Shown here one piece after another: positions 1-7,902 of a DNA stretch of 16,521 nucleotides (positions are counted from its first letter, which is position 1; each line of letters starts with the position of its first letter). The notes beneath the pieces are model-generated. The model was not told the DNA's origin, did not search any database, and saw only the letters and a list, made by a program, of their open reading frames with translations. Made by a program: the position numbers and the translations under genes. Source of the stretch: JBMYTN01 sp049604415 (GTDB taxonomy: Bacteria > Pseudomonadota > Alphaproteobacteria > Rhodospirillales > Rhodospirillaceae). The stretch lies in the NCBI GenBank assembly GCA_049604415.1, contig JBMYTN010000068.1, forward strand, positions 1 to 16,521, read 5' to 3'.

Positions 1-50
1 CAGTCTAATTTTCATCTCGGTGACGTCATCCGTTAAATTGTCACCGCAGC

Positions 51-1310
51 CTAGAACTGTCCGGGGAACAGAATGCCGGTGGGGTCAAACCCGTCTTTGA
101 TGCGTTGCTGCACCTTGGCCAAAGGACCGGGTTGGGGTTGGAACACCGGAATGCGGGCCCGCAGAACTTCGGGGGCTCGCATCAGGGTGGCATGTCCGCC
201 GCCCAAGGCTGAAATCTCAGCCCGGATCATCTCTGCCCCGCCATCCACGCTGGCATCGGGGAGCGAGAGCCAGACCAGCCCCCCGCCCCAATCCAGCATG
301 GCATCCAGATCTTCAAAGCCATCGCGCATGGACAGCGCGTCCAAAAGTGCTGGTCCGGCCATGGGCGCAACGGATGTGCGCCAGATCAGACGGTCGGAAC
401 GGCTTGCCAAGGGGGTTGCATCGCGAATGGCGGCCCAAGCCTGCTGGCTGGCGGCTTGGTCCAGGAGCTGGACATCCGCATGCGGTGCCAGACCGGCAAG
501 CAGCTCTTTTAACGCCTCGGCCCGATAAACCGCCGAGGCTTCAGGACCCTCGACCCGGACCACGGTCGCCGAGGCGTCTCCGGCCGCAGTGCCAAAGCCT
601 CCACAGCGCTCGGCCACGCCGCTTGGCAGATGGGCCGCCCCGGAGACCTCATGGGGACTGCCCAAGGCCGCGCTAAGCAGCCCAACAGCATCGGCGGCGG
701 ACAAACCGAACAGCACAACACTGCGTCCCGCCTCTGGGCGGGGCAAAACCTTGATCGAAATCTCGGTCAAGGCGGCCAAGGCACCATGGGAGCCGGTCAG
801 GATTTTCGGCAGATCGAAGCCGGTGACGTTTTTGACCACCTTGGCCCCGGATTTGAACGCCTCACCGCGTCCGGAAACCGCCTTGAAACCCAGCACATGA
901 TCGCGCACGGCCCCGGCACTGATGCGGCGCGGACCGGCCCAATTGGTCGCCACCAGTCCGCCTAAGCTGCCTTTGCCTACCCCATCGCCATAGAGACCGG
1001 TCGGATCCGGCGGCTCGAAGGCCATATGCTGCCCGGCCTCGTCCAAGGCCGCCAGGATCTCCGCCATCGGGGTCGCCGCCCCGGCGGTCAGCACCATTTC
1101 CGCCGGATCATAATCCAGGATCCCGGAAAAGGCCGACAAGTCGACGGTTTCCACCACGGCCCCGGTATTGGTTTCCGGCGGCATGGGTCCAAAGCCACTT
1201 TTGCTGCCGGTGCCTTGCAGATGAAGGCTGCGCTGCTCAGCAATGGCCCCTTGGAACAGGGCCTCCAGAGCCTCAACAGTGTCTGGGCGATGGGGAGCGA
1301 GATCAGTCAT
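51..1310 (-). CDS. glcE: Glycolate oxidase subunit GlcE (FAD-binding)
   Basis: 419 residues, somewhat longer than E. coli GlcE (about 350). GlcE is one of the two flavin-binding subunits of the membrane-associated GlcDEF glycolate oxidase, which oxidises glycolate to glyoxylate. The N-terminal half is an FAD-binding domain of the PCMH type: a glycine-rich GKGSLGGLVATNWAGPRR segment at residues 112-129 and GAKVVKNVTGFDLPK at 155-169, both typical of GlcE. The C-terminal part is less conserved, with FDPTGILFPGQF at the end, as in the FAD-linked oxidase family. The gene lies 68 nt downstream of glcD on the same strand and is presumably co-transcribed. The ATG at 1310 has only a weak AGG upstream, so the start is likely but not certain. 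The [4Fe-4S] subunit GlcF is not present in the 50 bases to the left. Confidence 0.93.
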   Translation of the reverse strand: MTDLAPHRPDTVEALEALFQGAIAEQRSLHLQGTGSKSGFGPMPPETNTGAVVETVDLSAFSGILDYDPAEMVLTAGAATPMAEILAALDEAGQHMAFEPPDPTGLYGDGVGKGSLGGLVATNWAGPRRISAGAVRDHVLGFKAVSGRGEAFKSGAKVVKNVTGFDLPKILTGSHGALAALTEISIKVLPRPEAGRSVVLFGLSAADAVGLLSAALGSPHEVSGAAHLPSGVAERCGGFGTAAGDASATVVRVEGPEASAVYRAEALKELLAGLAPHADVQLLDQAASQQAWAAIRDATPLASRSDRLIWRTSVAPMAGPALLDALSMRDGFEDLDAMLDWGGGLVWLSLPDASVDGGAEMIRAEISALGGGHATLMRAPEVLRARIPVFQPQPGPLAKVQQRIKDGFDPTGILFPGQF

Positions 1311-1378
1311 GATAGCGGCCTATCAGCGACGGGAGGGAGAGGGCGAGACGAAACGTCGAACAGGATCCGGGACCGCGC

Positions 1379-2869
1379 CTAGAAGCGGGGCAGATCCGGG
1401 AAGGGCACTTGGCCGCCTTTGACATGCATCCGGCCCAGTTCCGCGCAGCGATGCAGGGTCGGGAACACCTTGCCCGGGTTCAGCAAGCCCTCCGCATCGA
1501 AGGCGCATTTCAAGCGCTGCTGCTGGGCCATATCGGCTTCGGTAAACATTTCCGGCATCAGATCGCGCTTTTCCACGCCGACGCCATGTTCCCCGGTCAG
1601 AACCCCGCCAACCTCGACACAGAGTTTCAGGATATCCGCACCGAAGGCTTCAGCCCGATCCAGCTCGCCGGGTTGATTGGCATCAAACAGGATCAAGGGG
1701 TGCAAATTGCCATCACCGGCATGGAACACATTGGCCACCCGCAATTCATGTTTGCTGGCCAGGGCGGCCATCCGGGTCAGGACCTCAGGCAGCCGTCGGC
1801 GCGGGATCGTGCCATCCATACACAGATAGTCCGGTGAAATCCGCCCCACCGCCGGGAAAGCTGCCTTGCGACCAGCCCAGAAGGACAGGCGTTCGCTGTC
1901 GCTGTCGCTGATCCGCAAGGAAGACGCGCCCCGCTCCCGGGCGATGGCCGCAACGCGCTCGATCAGCAGGTCAACCTCGACCTCCGGCCCGTCGAGCTCG
2001 CAGATCAGCAAGGCATCGACATCCAAAGGATAGCCGACTTGAACAAAGTCCTCTGCGGCTTTGATTGCCGGACGATCCATCATTTCCAGGCCTGCGGGGA
2101 TGATCCCGGCCCCGATGATGGCCGCCACAGTGTCCCCGGCGTCTTCGGTGCTCGGGAAGCCCATCAGGACAGCGCGGGCGGTTTCCGGTCGGCGGAGCAA
2201 GCGCACGGTGACCTCGGTGATCACGCCGAGCAGCCCTTCCGAACCGGTTAGAATGCCCATAATGTCCAGCCCCCCGGCGTCGAGATGCTTGCCGCCGATG
2301 CGCAGGATCTCGCCCTCCATGGTGACCATTTCCAGGCCGAGGATATTATTGGTGGTCAGGCCGTATTTCAGGCAATGCACGCCACCGGCATTCTCCGCGA
2401 CATTGCCGCCAATGGAGCAGGCAATTTGGCTGGAGGGATCCGGAGCATAGTAAAAGCCCTTATGGGCCACCGCCGTGCTGATGGCCAAATTGGTCACGCC
2501 GGGCTGCACCCGGGCACAGCGGTTGTCATAGTCGATTTCCAAGATCTTGTTGAACTTGCCCAAGCCCAAGGTAATGGCGTCTTCCAAGGGCAGAGAGCCG
2601 CCCGACAGCGAGGTGCCCGCCCCCCGGGGAACAATGCGGACACCATGATCGGCGCAATAGCGTAGGATTCGGGCGACCTGTCGGGTCTCGGCGGGCAGAG
2701 CCACGATCATGGGCGGCTGACGATAAGCCGTCAGCCCGTCGCAATCATAGGCGCGCAGGGCGTCTTGACTGGTGATGAGGCCATTCTCCGGCACCATGGG
2801 CCGCAGATCTTCGATGATACGGGCGCGGCGCTCAATCACGGCGCGGTTCGGCTCAGGCATCTTCAGCAT
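1379..2869 (-). CDS. glcD: Glycolate oxidase subunit GlcD (FAD-linked)
   Basis: 496 residues from the chosen start, close to E. coli GlcD (499). It is the catalytic flavoprotein subunit of glycolate oxidase, feeding electrons from 2-hydroxy acids to the respiratory chain. Visible motifs: PRGAGTSLSGG at residues 81-91 (FAD-binding loop), CSIGGNVAENAGG around 151-163, HAGDGNLHP at 383-391 and GEHGVGVEKRD at 426-436, the last two in the FAD-oxidase C-terminal domain. The frame is open for 18 more codons upstream (to 2923), but the ATG at 2869 is preceded by GGGAG at a spacing of 7 and begins MLKMPEPNRA, which fits the family better. It is the first gene of the leftward glcDE operon. A D-lactate dehydrogenase of the same family is the main alternative; the adjacent glcE argues for glycolate oxidase. 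Confidence 0.94.
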   Translation of the reverse strand: MLKMPEPNRAVIERRARIIEDLRPMVPENGLITSQDALRAYDCDGLTAYRQPPMIVALPAETRQVARILRYCADHGVRIVPRGAGTSLSGGSLPLEDAITLGLGKFNKILEIDYDNRCARVQPGVTNLAISTAVAHKGFYYAPDPSSQIACSIGGNVAENAGGVHCLKYGLTTNNILGLEMVTMEGEILRIGGKHLDAGGLDIMGILTGSEGLLGVITEVTVRLLRRPETARAVLMGFPSTEDAGDTVAAIIGAGIIPAGLEMMDRPAIKAAEDFVQVGYPLDVDALLICELDGPEVEVDLLIERVAAIARERGASSLRISDSDSERLSFWAGRKAAFPAVGRISPDYLCMDGTIPRRRLPEVLTRMAALASKHELRVANVFHAGDGNLHPLILFDANQPGELDRAEAFGADILKLCVEVGGVLTGEHGVGVEKRDLMPEMFTEADMAQQQRLKCAFDAEGLLNPGKVFPTLHRCAELGRMHVKGGQVPFPDLPRF

Positions 2870-2993
2870 GGCGTCTCTCCCAGTCCGGCAGGGTTTAGAC
2901 CGTGGCAAGGGTTTATCCCTCACTTCTACGGTAACCGCCGGACGAAAAGATCAGACCACGATCAATGCATGGGTTCTAGAGAGAAATCTAAGG

Positions 2994-3010
2994 CTTCCAT
3001 CATATGGAAG
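2994..3010. promoter_or_regulatory. Perfect dyad upstream of glcD, candidate operator
   Basis: CTTCCAT and ATGGAAG form 7-base inverted arms around a CAT centre, and a third TTCCAT half-site follows at 3016-3021. The site lies about 125 bp upstream of the glcD start, between glcD and the rpmJ terminator, where a regulator of the glycolate operon would be expected. The regulator (for example a GlcC-like GntR protein) is not in the window, so the role is inferred from position and symmetry only. Confidence 0.35.
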
Positions 3011-3043
3011 AGACGTTCCATAAAACGGTTGGTTTTACCGAAT

Positions 3044-3088
3044 GGCGGAAAACGAAACGGGCCGGACCCCAAACTGGGATCCGGCCCG
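3044..3088 (-). terminator. Intrinsic terminator downstream of rpmJ
   Basis: A 9-bp perfect stem CGGGCCGGA (3058-3066) / TCCGGCCCG (3080-3088) is followed, on the minus strand, by a T-rich tail (TTTCGTTTTCC). It lies 35 nt beyond the rpmJ stop codon and separates rpmJ from the glc operon. Confidence 0.8.
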
Positions 3089-3122
3089 CGAAACACGACC
3101 GTTCAAAGGATCGCCCGGCAGA

Positions 3123-3248
3123 TCAGCCTTGGCGGGTTTTGAAACGGGGATTCTTTTTGTTGATCACGTAAACCCGGCCCTTGCGGCGGATCACGCGGCA
3201 GTTTTTGTCGCGGGTCTTGGCAGACCGCAGGGAGTTGCGCACGCGCAT
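3123..3248 (-). CDS. rpmJ: 50S ribosomal protein L36
   Basis: 41 residues, the usual length of the proteobacterial L36 variant. The sequence runs MRVRNSLRSAKTRDKNC and then RVIRRKGRVYVINKKNPRF, ending KTRQG. The core CRVIRRKGRVYVINKxNPRFK is diagnostic. Only one cysteine (residue 17) is present, so this is the C-minus type that lacks the full zinc-binding set. The ATG at 3248 is chosen because GAGG stands about 8 nt upstream and homologues start here; the frame is open further upstream without support. The gene is monocistronic, with one terminator before it (that of the pagL-like gene) and one after it. Confidence 0.95.
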   Translation of the reverse strand: MRVRNSLRSAKTRDKNCRVIRRKGRVYVINKKNPRFKTRQG

Positions 3249-3326
3249 GGGACTATCCTCACATTTGGCATCCCAGCCCGTCATGGGGATCGGCATGGCG
3301 TGCACGATCGGACCCTGGCTGGGATC

Positions 3327-3352
3327 AAAAAAACAAGCCCCGCTGCCGGGGC
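3327..3352 (-). terminator. Intrinsic terminator downstream of the pagL-like gene
   Basis: Stem GCCCCG (3337-3342) / CGGGGC (3347-3352) with a 4-nt loop, followed on the minus strand by a near-continuous T run (GTTTTTTT, 3328-3334). This is a textbook Rho-independent terminator about 73 nt past the stop codon of the deacylase gene. Confidence 0.85.
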
Positions 3353-3424
3353 CTCTCGCATTTGGAAGCGCGGACACTAGGTCCGCGCCGCCAATTTGTC
3401 AACGACCTTTGCCGGTTTCGCCGA

Positions 3425-4051
3425 TCAGTTGCCGAAGAAATACTGAATGGGCACCGAAACATTCAGGCCAAGGGTTTCAACCCCGGGGTTCTTATCGCCC
3501 AGATCCGCGTTGGACATGTGGTGATAGGCCACCCCAACCCGCAGTCCATCGTCAAAGCGGTAAGCCAGTTCCAAACCGGTGCGGAACTCAACCGGATTGC
3601 CCAGATCCCGCGCGCCACCTTCCTCATAATAGCCGACAGCCGCATTGGGGCTGAGGATCCAGTGATCGCCAAAGCGGATGTCCCCCATAAAGCCAAAATA
3701 GCCATAGAAGGATCCAGCATGGGTGAATTCGGCCCCCAGGAACGGGCGAATCACCCAAAATTGATAAGCCGGGCGATACTCAAACCGGAAATGACCCAAC
3801 AAATCATTGTCCCGTTCATTGTCGGGAACCACGTTGTAAGCCCCGGCGCCAAAGGTCAGGTAATCGGGATCCTTGGGAATACGGTCCAGATCAAAAGGAT
3901 CATTGCCCCGGAGATAGTCCCCGGCCAAAGCCGCACCGCCAGCCGCCAAAGTCGTGATCCATACCAGTGCAAACCCCGGATCCGCCTTTGCCTGCCGTTC
4001 GCCGCCCGTCACCATGGCAACAACCGCCAGAACCGCCACAAGATACCGCAT
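3425..4051 (-). CDS. pagL: PagL-like lipid A 3-O-deacylase (acyloxyacyl hydrolase family)
   Basis: 208 residues from the chosen ATG. The N-terminus MRYLVAVLAVVAMVTGG..AKA is a Sec signal peptide with likely cleavage before DPG. The rest is a small outer-membrane beta-barrel rich in aromatic alternating segments and ending in FFGN, with a C-terminal aromatic as in barrel proteins. Near the end lies HHMSNADLGDKNPGVE, which gives His178, Ser180 and Glu192. This is the same H+2, H+14 spacing as the His126-Ser128-Glu140 triad of Pseudomonas PagL, so an active lipid A 3-O-deacylase in the outer membrane is likely. The ATG at 4051 is preferred because GGGGTG lies about 5 nt upstream; ATG 4057 or 4120 are possible. 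Monocistronic, divergent from the solute-binding protein gene. Confidence 0.85.
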   Translation of the reverse strand: MRYLVAVLAVVAMVTGGERQAKADPGFALVWITTLAAGGAALAGDYLRGNDPFDLDRIPKDPDYLTFGAGAYNVVPDNERDNDLLGHFRFEYRPAYQFWVIRPFLGAEFTHAGSFYGYFGFMGDIRFGDHWILSPNAAVGYYEEGGARDLGNPVEFRTGLELAYRFDDGLRVGVAYHHMSNADLGDKNPGVETLGLNVSVPIQYFFGN

Positions 4052-4199
4052 ACCCATCACCCCGTTGGTTTCCCGAATACAAACGCGCGCAGACAATACC
4101 CAGCCCCAAGGTCTTTGCATAGGTCACAGTCCGGTCGCACATGGCACAGAAAAGGACTTCTTGCCGCTTTTTTGCCAAACTGTTGCCCCAGATCCCCAG

Positions 4200-4226
4200 T
4201 TGAGCATCCCATCTGTGCTGTATAGT
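4200..4226 (+). promoter_or_regulatory. Possible promoter for the solute-binding protein gene
   Basis: TTGAGC at 4200-4205 and TATAGT at 4221-4226 are separated by 15 bp and lie 35 bp upstream of the GTG start. The spacing is short, so this is only a suggestion. Confidence 0.3.
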
Positions 4227-4260
4227 CGTCGGATAGACCCGCCAAAGGATTGCGCCGTCC

Positions 4261-5904
4261 GTGTTCATGCCACGCCTTAGCCTCCTGATGCTAAGCCTCG
4301 CTCTGGTCCTATTGCTGCCGACCAGAGGGCAAGAGAACTGGTGGGACATCCGCCCGTCCATTGGCCCGGTTTCGGCTCAAGCGGTGGAGATTCGGTGGAC
4401 CGCCCCGCGTGGATTGGCCCATCTGGACCCCCATGGCCTCCCGGACCTCCATGCCCAAGGCCTGATCGGACATGCCTATGAAGGCCTGACCACCCGCAAT
4501 GCCGATCTGTCGATCGAACCGGGTCTTGCCACTTCCTGGCAGGTCATCCGAGATGATCGGTGGCGGTTCTTTTTGCGCGTCAATGCGCAATTCCATGATG
4601 GCCAAGGCTTGGATTCCCTTGACGTGGAGCGATCCTTGAACCGGGCGAGGGCTGAAGGCTCCGCGCTGGAAGACCTGTTGCGCGGGATCCGAGGGGTCCG
4701 GCGCGTCGACCGCTCCACCGTCGACATCTTTACCCGAGGCCCCCTGCCCGATTTGCCGGAGCGTTTGGTGGCCGCTGCCATCATGGATGCCGATTGGCTG
4801 CGGGAACGCGAACCAGGCTCACCGCAATTCGGTGCCGGTGGCGCCGTCAGCCAAGAGGTCAATGGCACCGGTCCGTATCGGATCTCGAGCTTTAAGGCCA
4901 ATGGCCCTGTCACCTTCCGACCCCACACCAGATGGTGGAAGCGCGGCTCGCGCGGCCAAAGCATTGGCCCCAACGAAGTCACCAGCGCTGTTCTCTATCC
5001 CCATCCTGATCCGGCGCAGCGCATGGGTTATTTGCTGGAGAACCGGGTCGACGTTGCCTTGGACTTGCCCTTAGGACGGCAAGCGGACCTGATCCGAACC
5101 CCGACAGTTGAGGCCCTGACCTTTGACAGCGCAAGAACCCTGTTTTTGGGCCTCGACCAACGACCGGATGGCCCTTTTGCCCCCTTATTGATGCGCCAAG
5201 CAGTCTCGCGAGCCATCAATACCGGATTGCTGGCCGATGGGCTGCTGGCTGGCGCATCCTTGCCCGCCGGGCTGATCACCGCGCCGTCAGTTTTGGGTAC
5301 ACCCCGGGCGCAATATGGCCTGACCCTCGCCGATCCGGCCCAAGCCCGGGCGCTGTTCGACCAAGCCCGCGCAGAGGGATTGATGCCGCAAAGGCCGTTG
5401 ATCTTGGATTGCCCATCGGGGCGCTATCCCCGAGACGAAACGGTGTGTGAAGCGGTTGCTTTGATGCTGCGGACCGCTGGACTGGAAGTACAAGCCCGCC
5501 CTGCCCCGGCCCAAGAAGCCTTCCGGCGCATTCTCACGGGCCGCACGGATCTGTTTTTGATCGGTCTACAACCCTGGACCCTGGAGGTCACGGACCCGCT
5601 CCGCCTGTTGGCTGCCTGCCCGCCGGATGACCCGGCCCAGCGCACCCCCGATGGGCTAGGCGCCCTAAACGCCGGGGGCTATTGTGATCCCGAAACCCAT
5701 CGCATGGTGTTGCGCCTGGAGACCGAGCTGTTCACCCCCAAACGCCATGGCATCGCCTCGCAGATCATGATCCGGCTCAGTGACGCGGTGGCTTATGTGC
5801 CTTTGGTCCAAGCACCGATGTTATGGGGGCGGCGGACGGACATATCGATGATGACGCGCGCCGATGGCGTGTTCGACTTGCGATTCGTCGCCCTGTCGCC
5901 GTGA
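4261..5904 (+). CDS. ABC transporter solute-binding protein, family 5 (peptide/nickel type)
   Basis: 547 residues, the normal size for this family. The N-terminus MFMPRLSLLMLSLALVLLLP is a signal peptide, so the product is periplasmic. The family-5 landmarks are visible: AYEGLTT followed by LSIEPGLATSW near residues 73-93, then FFLRVNAQFHDGQGLDSLDVERS around 103-125, then the ligand-binding lobe with FLGLDQRPDGPFAPLLMRQAVSRAI. The binding proteins of this family deliver oligopeptides, nickel or other ligands to an ABC importer; which one cannot be told. GTG at 4261 is used because AAAGGA lies 11 nt upstream; ATG at 4267 is the alternative. No permease or ATPase genes flank it, so it is an orphan. 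It ends 31 nt from the converging DUF2155 gene. Confidence 0.85.
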   Translation: MFMPRLSLLMLSLALVLLLPTRGQENWWDIRPSIGPVSAQAVEIRWTAPRGLAHLDPHGLPDLHAQGLIGHAYEGLTTRNADLSIEPGLATSWQVIRDDRWRFFLRVNAQFHDGQGLDSLDVERSLNRARAEGSALEDLLRGIRGVRRVDRSTVDIFTRGPLPDLPERLVAAAIMDADWLREREPGSPQFGAGGAVSQEVNGTGPYRISSFKANGPVTFRPHTRWWKRGSRGQSIGPNEVTSAVLYPHPDPAQRMGYLLENRVDVALDLPLGRQADLIRTPTVEALTFDSARTLFLGLDQRPDGPFAPLLMRQAVSRAINTGLLADGLLAGASLPAGLITAPSVLGTPRAQYGLTLADPAQARALFDQARAEGLMPQRPLILDCPSGRYPRDETVCEAVALMLRTAGLEVQARPAPAQEAFRRILTGRTDLFLIGLQPWTLEVTDPLRLLAACPPDDPAQRTPDGLGALNAGGYCDPETHRMVLRLETELFTPKRHGIASQIMIRLSDAVAYVPLVQAPMLWGRRTDISMMTRADGVFDLRFVALSP

Positions 5905-5935
5905 TCACTGTGCGATCAATCCGACCGCTCTACAG

Positions 5936-6430
5936 CTAATCCAGGGGAATTTCATCTTCACCAAGCGGTGGCAAGGGGATTGCCTCGCCCTCATCAGCCG
6001 GTCCGGACCCCGCCGCGACACTGGGGCCTTCACCGTCTGGCAACAGGCATTCCAGGACCCAGACATCATAGACCGCATGATCCATGGCCGAGAGTGCCGG
6101 GCTGGAGGCAAACATCCAGCCGCCGAATTTCAGCTGTGGTTTGTCTTCGCCCTGGATTCGCTCGGAAATTTCCAGGAAGGCGGCTTCCTCGGGCTCATCG
6201 GGGGGGATTCGTTTCACGCAGGCGCGCACCGTGATCCCCAAAGGCCCGACCTGGGCCACGTGACCCACCGGAATTTCCACGCGGTTGATCCGTGCAGTGA
6301 TCTTATCGATCACCCCCAGACGCGCCGAAACACCGTCCAGCTCATCAGCATGCGCAGGCATCGCCATGGTCAAAAGGCCCAAACCGAGGGCGCAGCCAAA
6401 ACGAAGGACGGAAAGCGGAAAAGAGCGCAT
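5936..6430 (-). CDS. DUF2155 domain-containing protein
   Basis: 164 residues from ATG 6430. It has a signal peptide (MRSFPLSVLRFGCALGLGLL, cleavage near AHA-DEL), so it is probably periplasmic. The DUF2155 signature is complete: a segment LGVIDKITARINRVEIPVG, then ITVRACVKR, AAFLEI and WMFASSPALSAMDHAVYDVW followed by VLEC. Two conserved cysteines (residues 71 and 128) could form a disulfide. The C-terminal tail is acidic and proline-rich. The family is found mainly in alphaproteobacteria and has no established biochemical role. It is the last gene of a leftward cluster with two MlaD-like genes and the NDUFA12-like gene, 57 nt after mlaD. No strong ribosome-binding site precedes the start, and the frame is open with TTG codons up to 6454. 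Confidence 0.85.
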   Translation of the reverse strand: MRSFPLSVLRFGCALGLGLLTMAMPAHADELDGVSARLGVIDKITARINRVEIPVGHVAQVGPLGITVRACVKRIPPDEPEEAAFLEISERIQGEDKPQLKFGGWMFASSPALSAMDHAVYDVWVLECLLPDGEGPSVAAGSGPADEGEAIPLPPLGEDEIPLD

Positions 6431-6487
6431 CAAAATCGAGACCAAATGAACCAAAGGACGGAAGGACCCTGCACGAAACAGATCCGA

Positions 6488-6952
6488 TTAGCTATCGCTT
6501 TGCTGTGGCGGTTCCGTGGCAAGGAAGATGATTTCCCCGACCAGCTCTTCCAAGGACTGATAATCCTGGGTTTGCGCCAACTCGGTCCCGTCTTCCAAGC
6601 GCACATCAGCTCCGCCGGGGACCAGCTTGACATATTTCCCACCAAGCAAGCCGTCAGACACAATGCTGGCCCTGGTGTCTTCGGGCAACACCATTGTGGC
6701 CAGAATGTTCATGGTCACCACGGCCTCGAAGTTTTCTGCATCCAGAGCCTGCTGGGTCACCGTACCGACCTTAATGCCATTGACCCGAACATCGGAACCT
6801 ACCGCCAGTCCACCAACCTTGGTGAAGCGCGCTGTCACCGAATAGCCCTCAACGGTGCCCAGATCCGCCGTCGCATAGGCGAAACTGAGGAACAAGGCAG
6901 CAATTACAATCACCAACGCCCCTAGAATGGTCTCAATCGGATTGCGGCGCAT
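6488..6952 (-). CDS. mlaD: MlaD-like outer membrane lipid asymmetry protein (MCE domain)
   Basis: 154 residues. One N-terminal membrane anchor (IETILGALVIVIAALFLSFA, residues 6-25) is followed by a single MCE domain: YSVTARFTKVGGLAVGSDVR, VNGIKVGTV, LPEDTRASIVSDGLLGGKYV and a final VPGG turn. MlaD forms a periplasmic hexameric ring of the MlaFEDB ABC system, which moves phospholipids between the membranes. The length and layout match MlaD of other proteobacteria. The ATG at 6952 has AAGGA about 10 nt upstream; AAGGAC-G-GTCCTT around it is a short dyad that could partly mask this site. The gene lies 63 nt after a second MlaD-like gene. No mlaE or mlaF is in the window. Confidence 0.9.
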   Translation of the reverse strand: MRRNPIETILGALVIVIAALFLSFAYATADLGTVEGYSVTARFTKVGGLAVGSDVRVNGIKVGTVTQQALDAENFEAVVTMNILATMVLPEDTRASIVSDGLLGGKYVKLVPGGADVRLEDGTELAQTQDYQSLEELVGEIIFLATEPPQQSDS

Positions 6953-7015
6953 TAAGGACGGTCCTTTTCTCTCACAAACAACAAGAAGACACCGAACACC
7001 GGGTCATGGCCCCGG

Positions 7016-7567
7016 TCAGTTGCCACCCAATGGCAGGGATGGATCCAATCCCCGGGCAACCTTGGCCCGGGAAACGATGGTGGCCAGCAACTCTTCAACG
7101 ATCACCGCATCCTGGGTATAGGACAAACGGTCGCCACTGCTGAGCATGTCAAAGGCGCCCCCGGGCTCCAACTCAATATATTTCGCCCCAAGCAGGCCAT
7201 CGGTTTCGATTTTTGCCGCCGTGTCCTCGGGCAAAATGATGTCATCCCGGTCCAAGCGAACCGTGAGAACGGCGCGATAATGCTCATCAAGGGTATGTCC
7301 AACCACGCGCCCCACCGGCAGACCCGCCAAGCGCACCTCGCTGCCCAAGCCAACCCCGTCGGCCTGCTTGAACACGCCGACCAGCTCATAGCCATCGGAT
7401 TGTGTTTGAGGGGTCGGTCGGCTGAAGCCAAGCAACGCGATCACGGCAAGGCCTAAGAAAAACATCGCCAAGCCGATCATCGCCTCGCGGCTCAGGCCTT
7501 CAAACGCAGTGCTGCCCGTAGATTGGGTTTTAGGAGTTCCGTCGGCAGCAGGCCTCACGGGCGCCAC
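7016..7567 (-). CDS. Second MlaD-family protein (MCE domain)
   Basis: 183 residues. A hydrophilic N-terminus of about 28 residues precedes one membrane anchor (MIGLAMFFLGLAVIALLGF, residues 30-48). The MCE domain follows, with GYELVGVFKQADGVGLGSEV, LAGLPVGRVVG, LPEDTAAKIETDGLLGAKYI and ELEPGG. It is clearly related to the neighbouring MlaD but not a recent duplicate, because most positions outside the motifs differ. The start shown is a GTG whose codon overlaps the end of the NDUFA12-like gene by 13 nt, suggesting translational coupling. ATG at 7480 would remove the hydrophilic N-terminus and is a possible alternative. Presumably a periplasmic lipid-binding ring subunit acting with or beside MlaD. 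Confidence 0.85.
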   Translation of the reverse strand: MAPVRPAADGTPKTQSTGSTAFEGLSREAMIGLAMFFLGLAVIALLGFSRPTPQTQSDGYELVGVFKQADGVGLGSEVRLAGLPVGRVVGHTLDEHYRAVLTVRLDRDDIILPEDTAAKIETDGLLGAKYIELEPGGAFDMLSSGDRLSYTQDAVIVEELLATIVSRAKVARGLDPSLPLGGN

Positions 7568-7902
7568 GCCTTATAGTCACCGGTGCCATGAACCCGTTGC
7601 CCGCCGGCGCGCTCATCGCCCATGGGCACATAAGCATTGGCGGTTCCGGTCAGATTGGGAACATGGGTGGCAATCCACCCTAAGGCCGGGGTCGCGATCG
7701 GCGCATCCGCAGTGTAATGCAGCCAAGCATGCCATTCGGCGGGCACTTTGGAGGCTTCAGGCTTGCCCTTATAGACCACCCAGCGTTTGCGGCGGCGGCC
7801 TTCCGGTTCGGTCCGCTCTTGGTAGTATTTGTTCCCGAAGGTGTCCTCGCCCACCAAGCTGCCATGTTTCCGGGTGTAGAGGATGGTGCCCAAGGTCGCC
7901 AT
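7555..7902 (-). CDS. NDUFA12-like NADH:ubiquinone oxidoreductase subunit
   Basis: 115 residues. The sequence carries NDUFA12 (B17.2) features: IGTxxYTRKxGxLVGEDTFGNKYYxE at the start (here LGTILYTRKHGSLVGEDTFG), then RRRKRWVVYKG, then VPAEWHAWLHYTADAPI and a C-terminal segment with NLTGTANAYVP. In alphaproteobacteria and mitochondria this is an accessory subunit at the peripheral arm of complex I, without cofactors. The ATG at 7902 has AGGGG about 9 nt upstream. It heads the leftward cluster with the two MlaD-like genes and DUF2155, and is divergent from nrdJ across a 499-bp gap. The other complex I genes are not near it, as is usual for this subunit. Confidence 0.92.
   Translation of the reverse strand: MATLGTILYTRKHGSLVGEDTFGNKYYQERTEPEGRRRKRWVVYKGKPEASKVPAEWHAWLHYTADAPIATPALGWIATHVPNLTGTANAYVPMGDERAGGQRVHGTGDYKAWRP

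Noticed and set aside
1..15. An ATG on the minus strand at 15 (MKIRL...) that could begin the next gene after glcE.
   Set aside because: Only five codons are visible, there is no ribosome-binding site, and the residues do not look like the start of GlcF.
3362..4225. A 287-codon plus-strand frame opposite the pagL-like gene.
   Set aside because: Antisense to a gene with signal peptide and catalytic triad; no ribosome-binding site or family features.
5902..5918. TGATC / GATCA hairpin between the converging solute-binding protein and DUF2155 genes.
   Set aside because: Five base pairs, AT-containing and without a T-run; too weak to call a terminator.
5864..6925. A 353-codon plus-strand frame opposite DUF2155 and mlaD.
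   Set aside because: Antisense to two recognised families; low-complexity His/Gln/Arg-rich sequence typical of a shadow frame.
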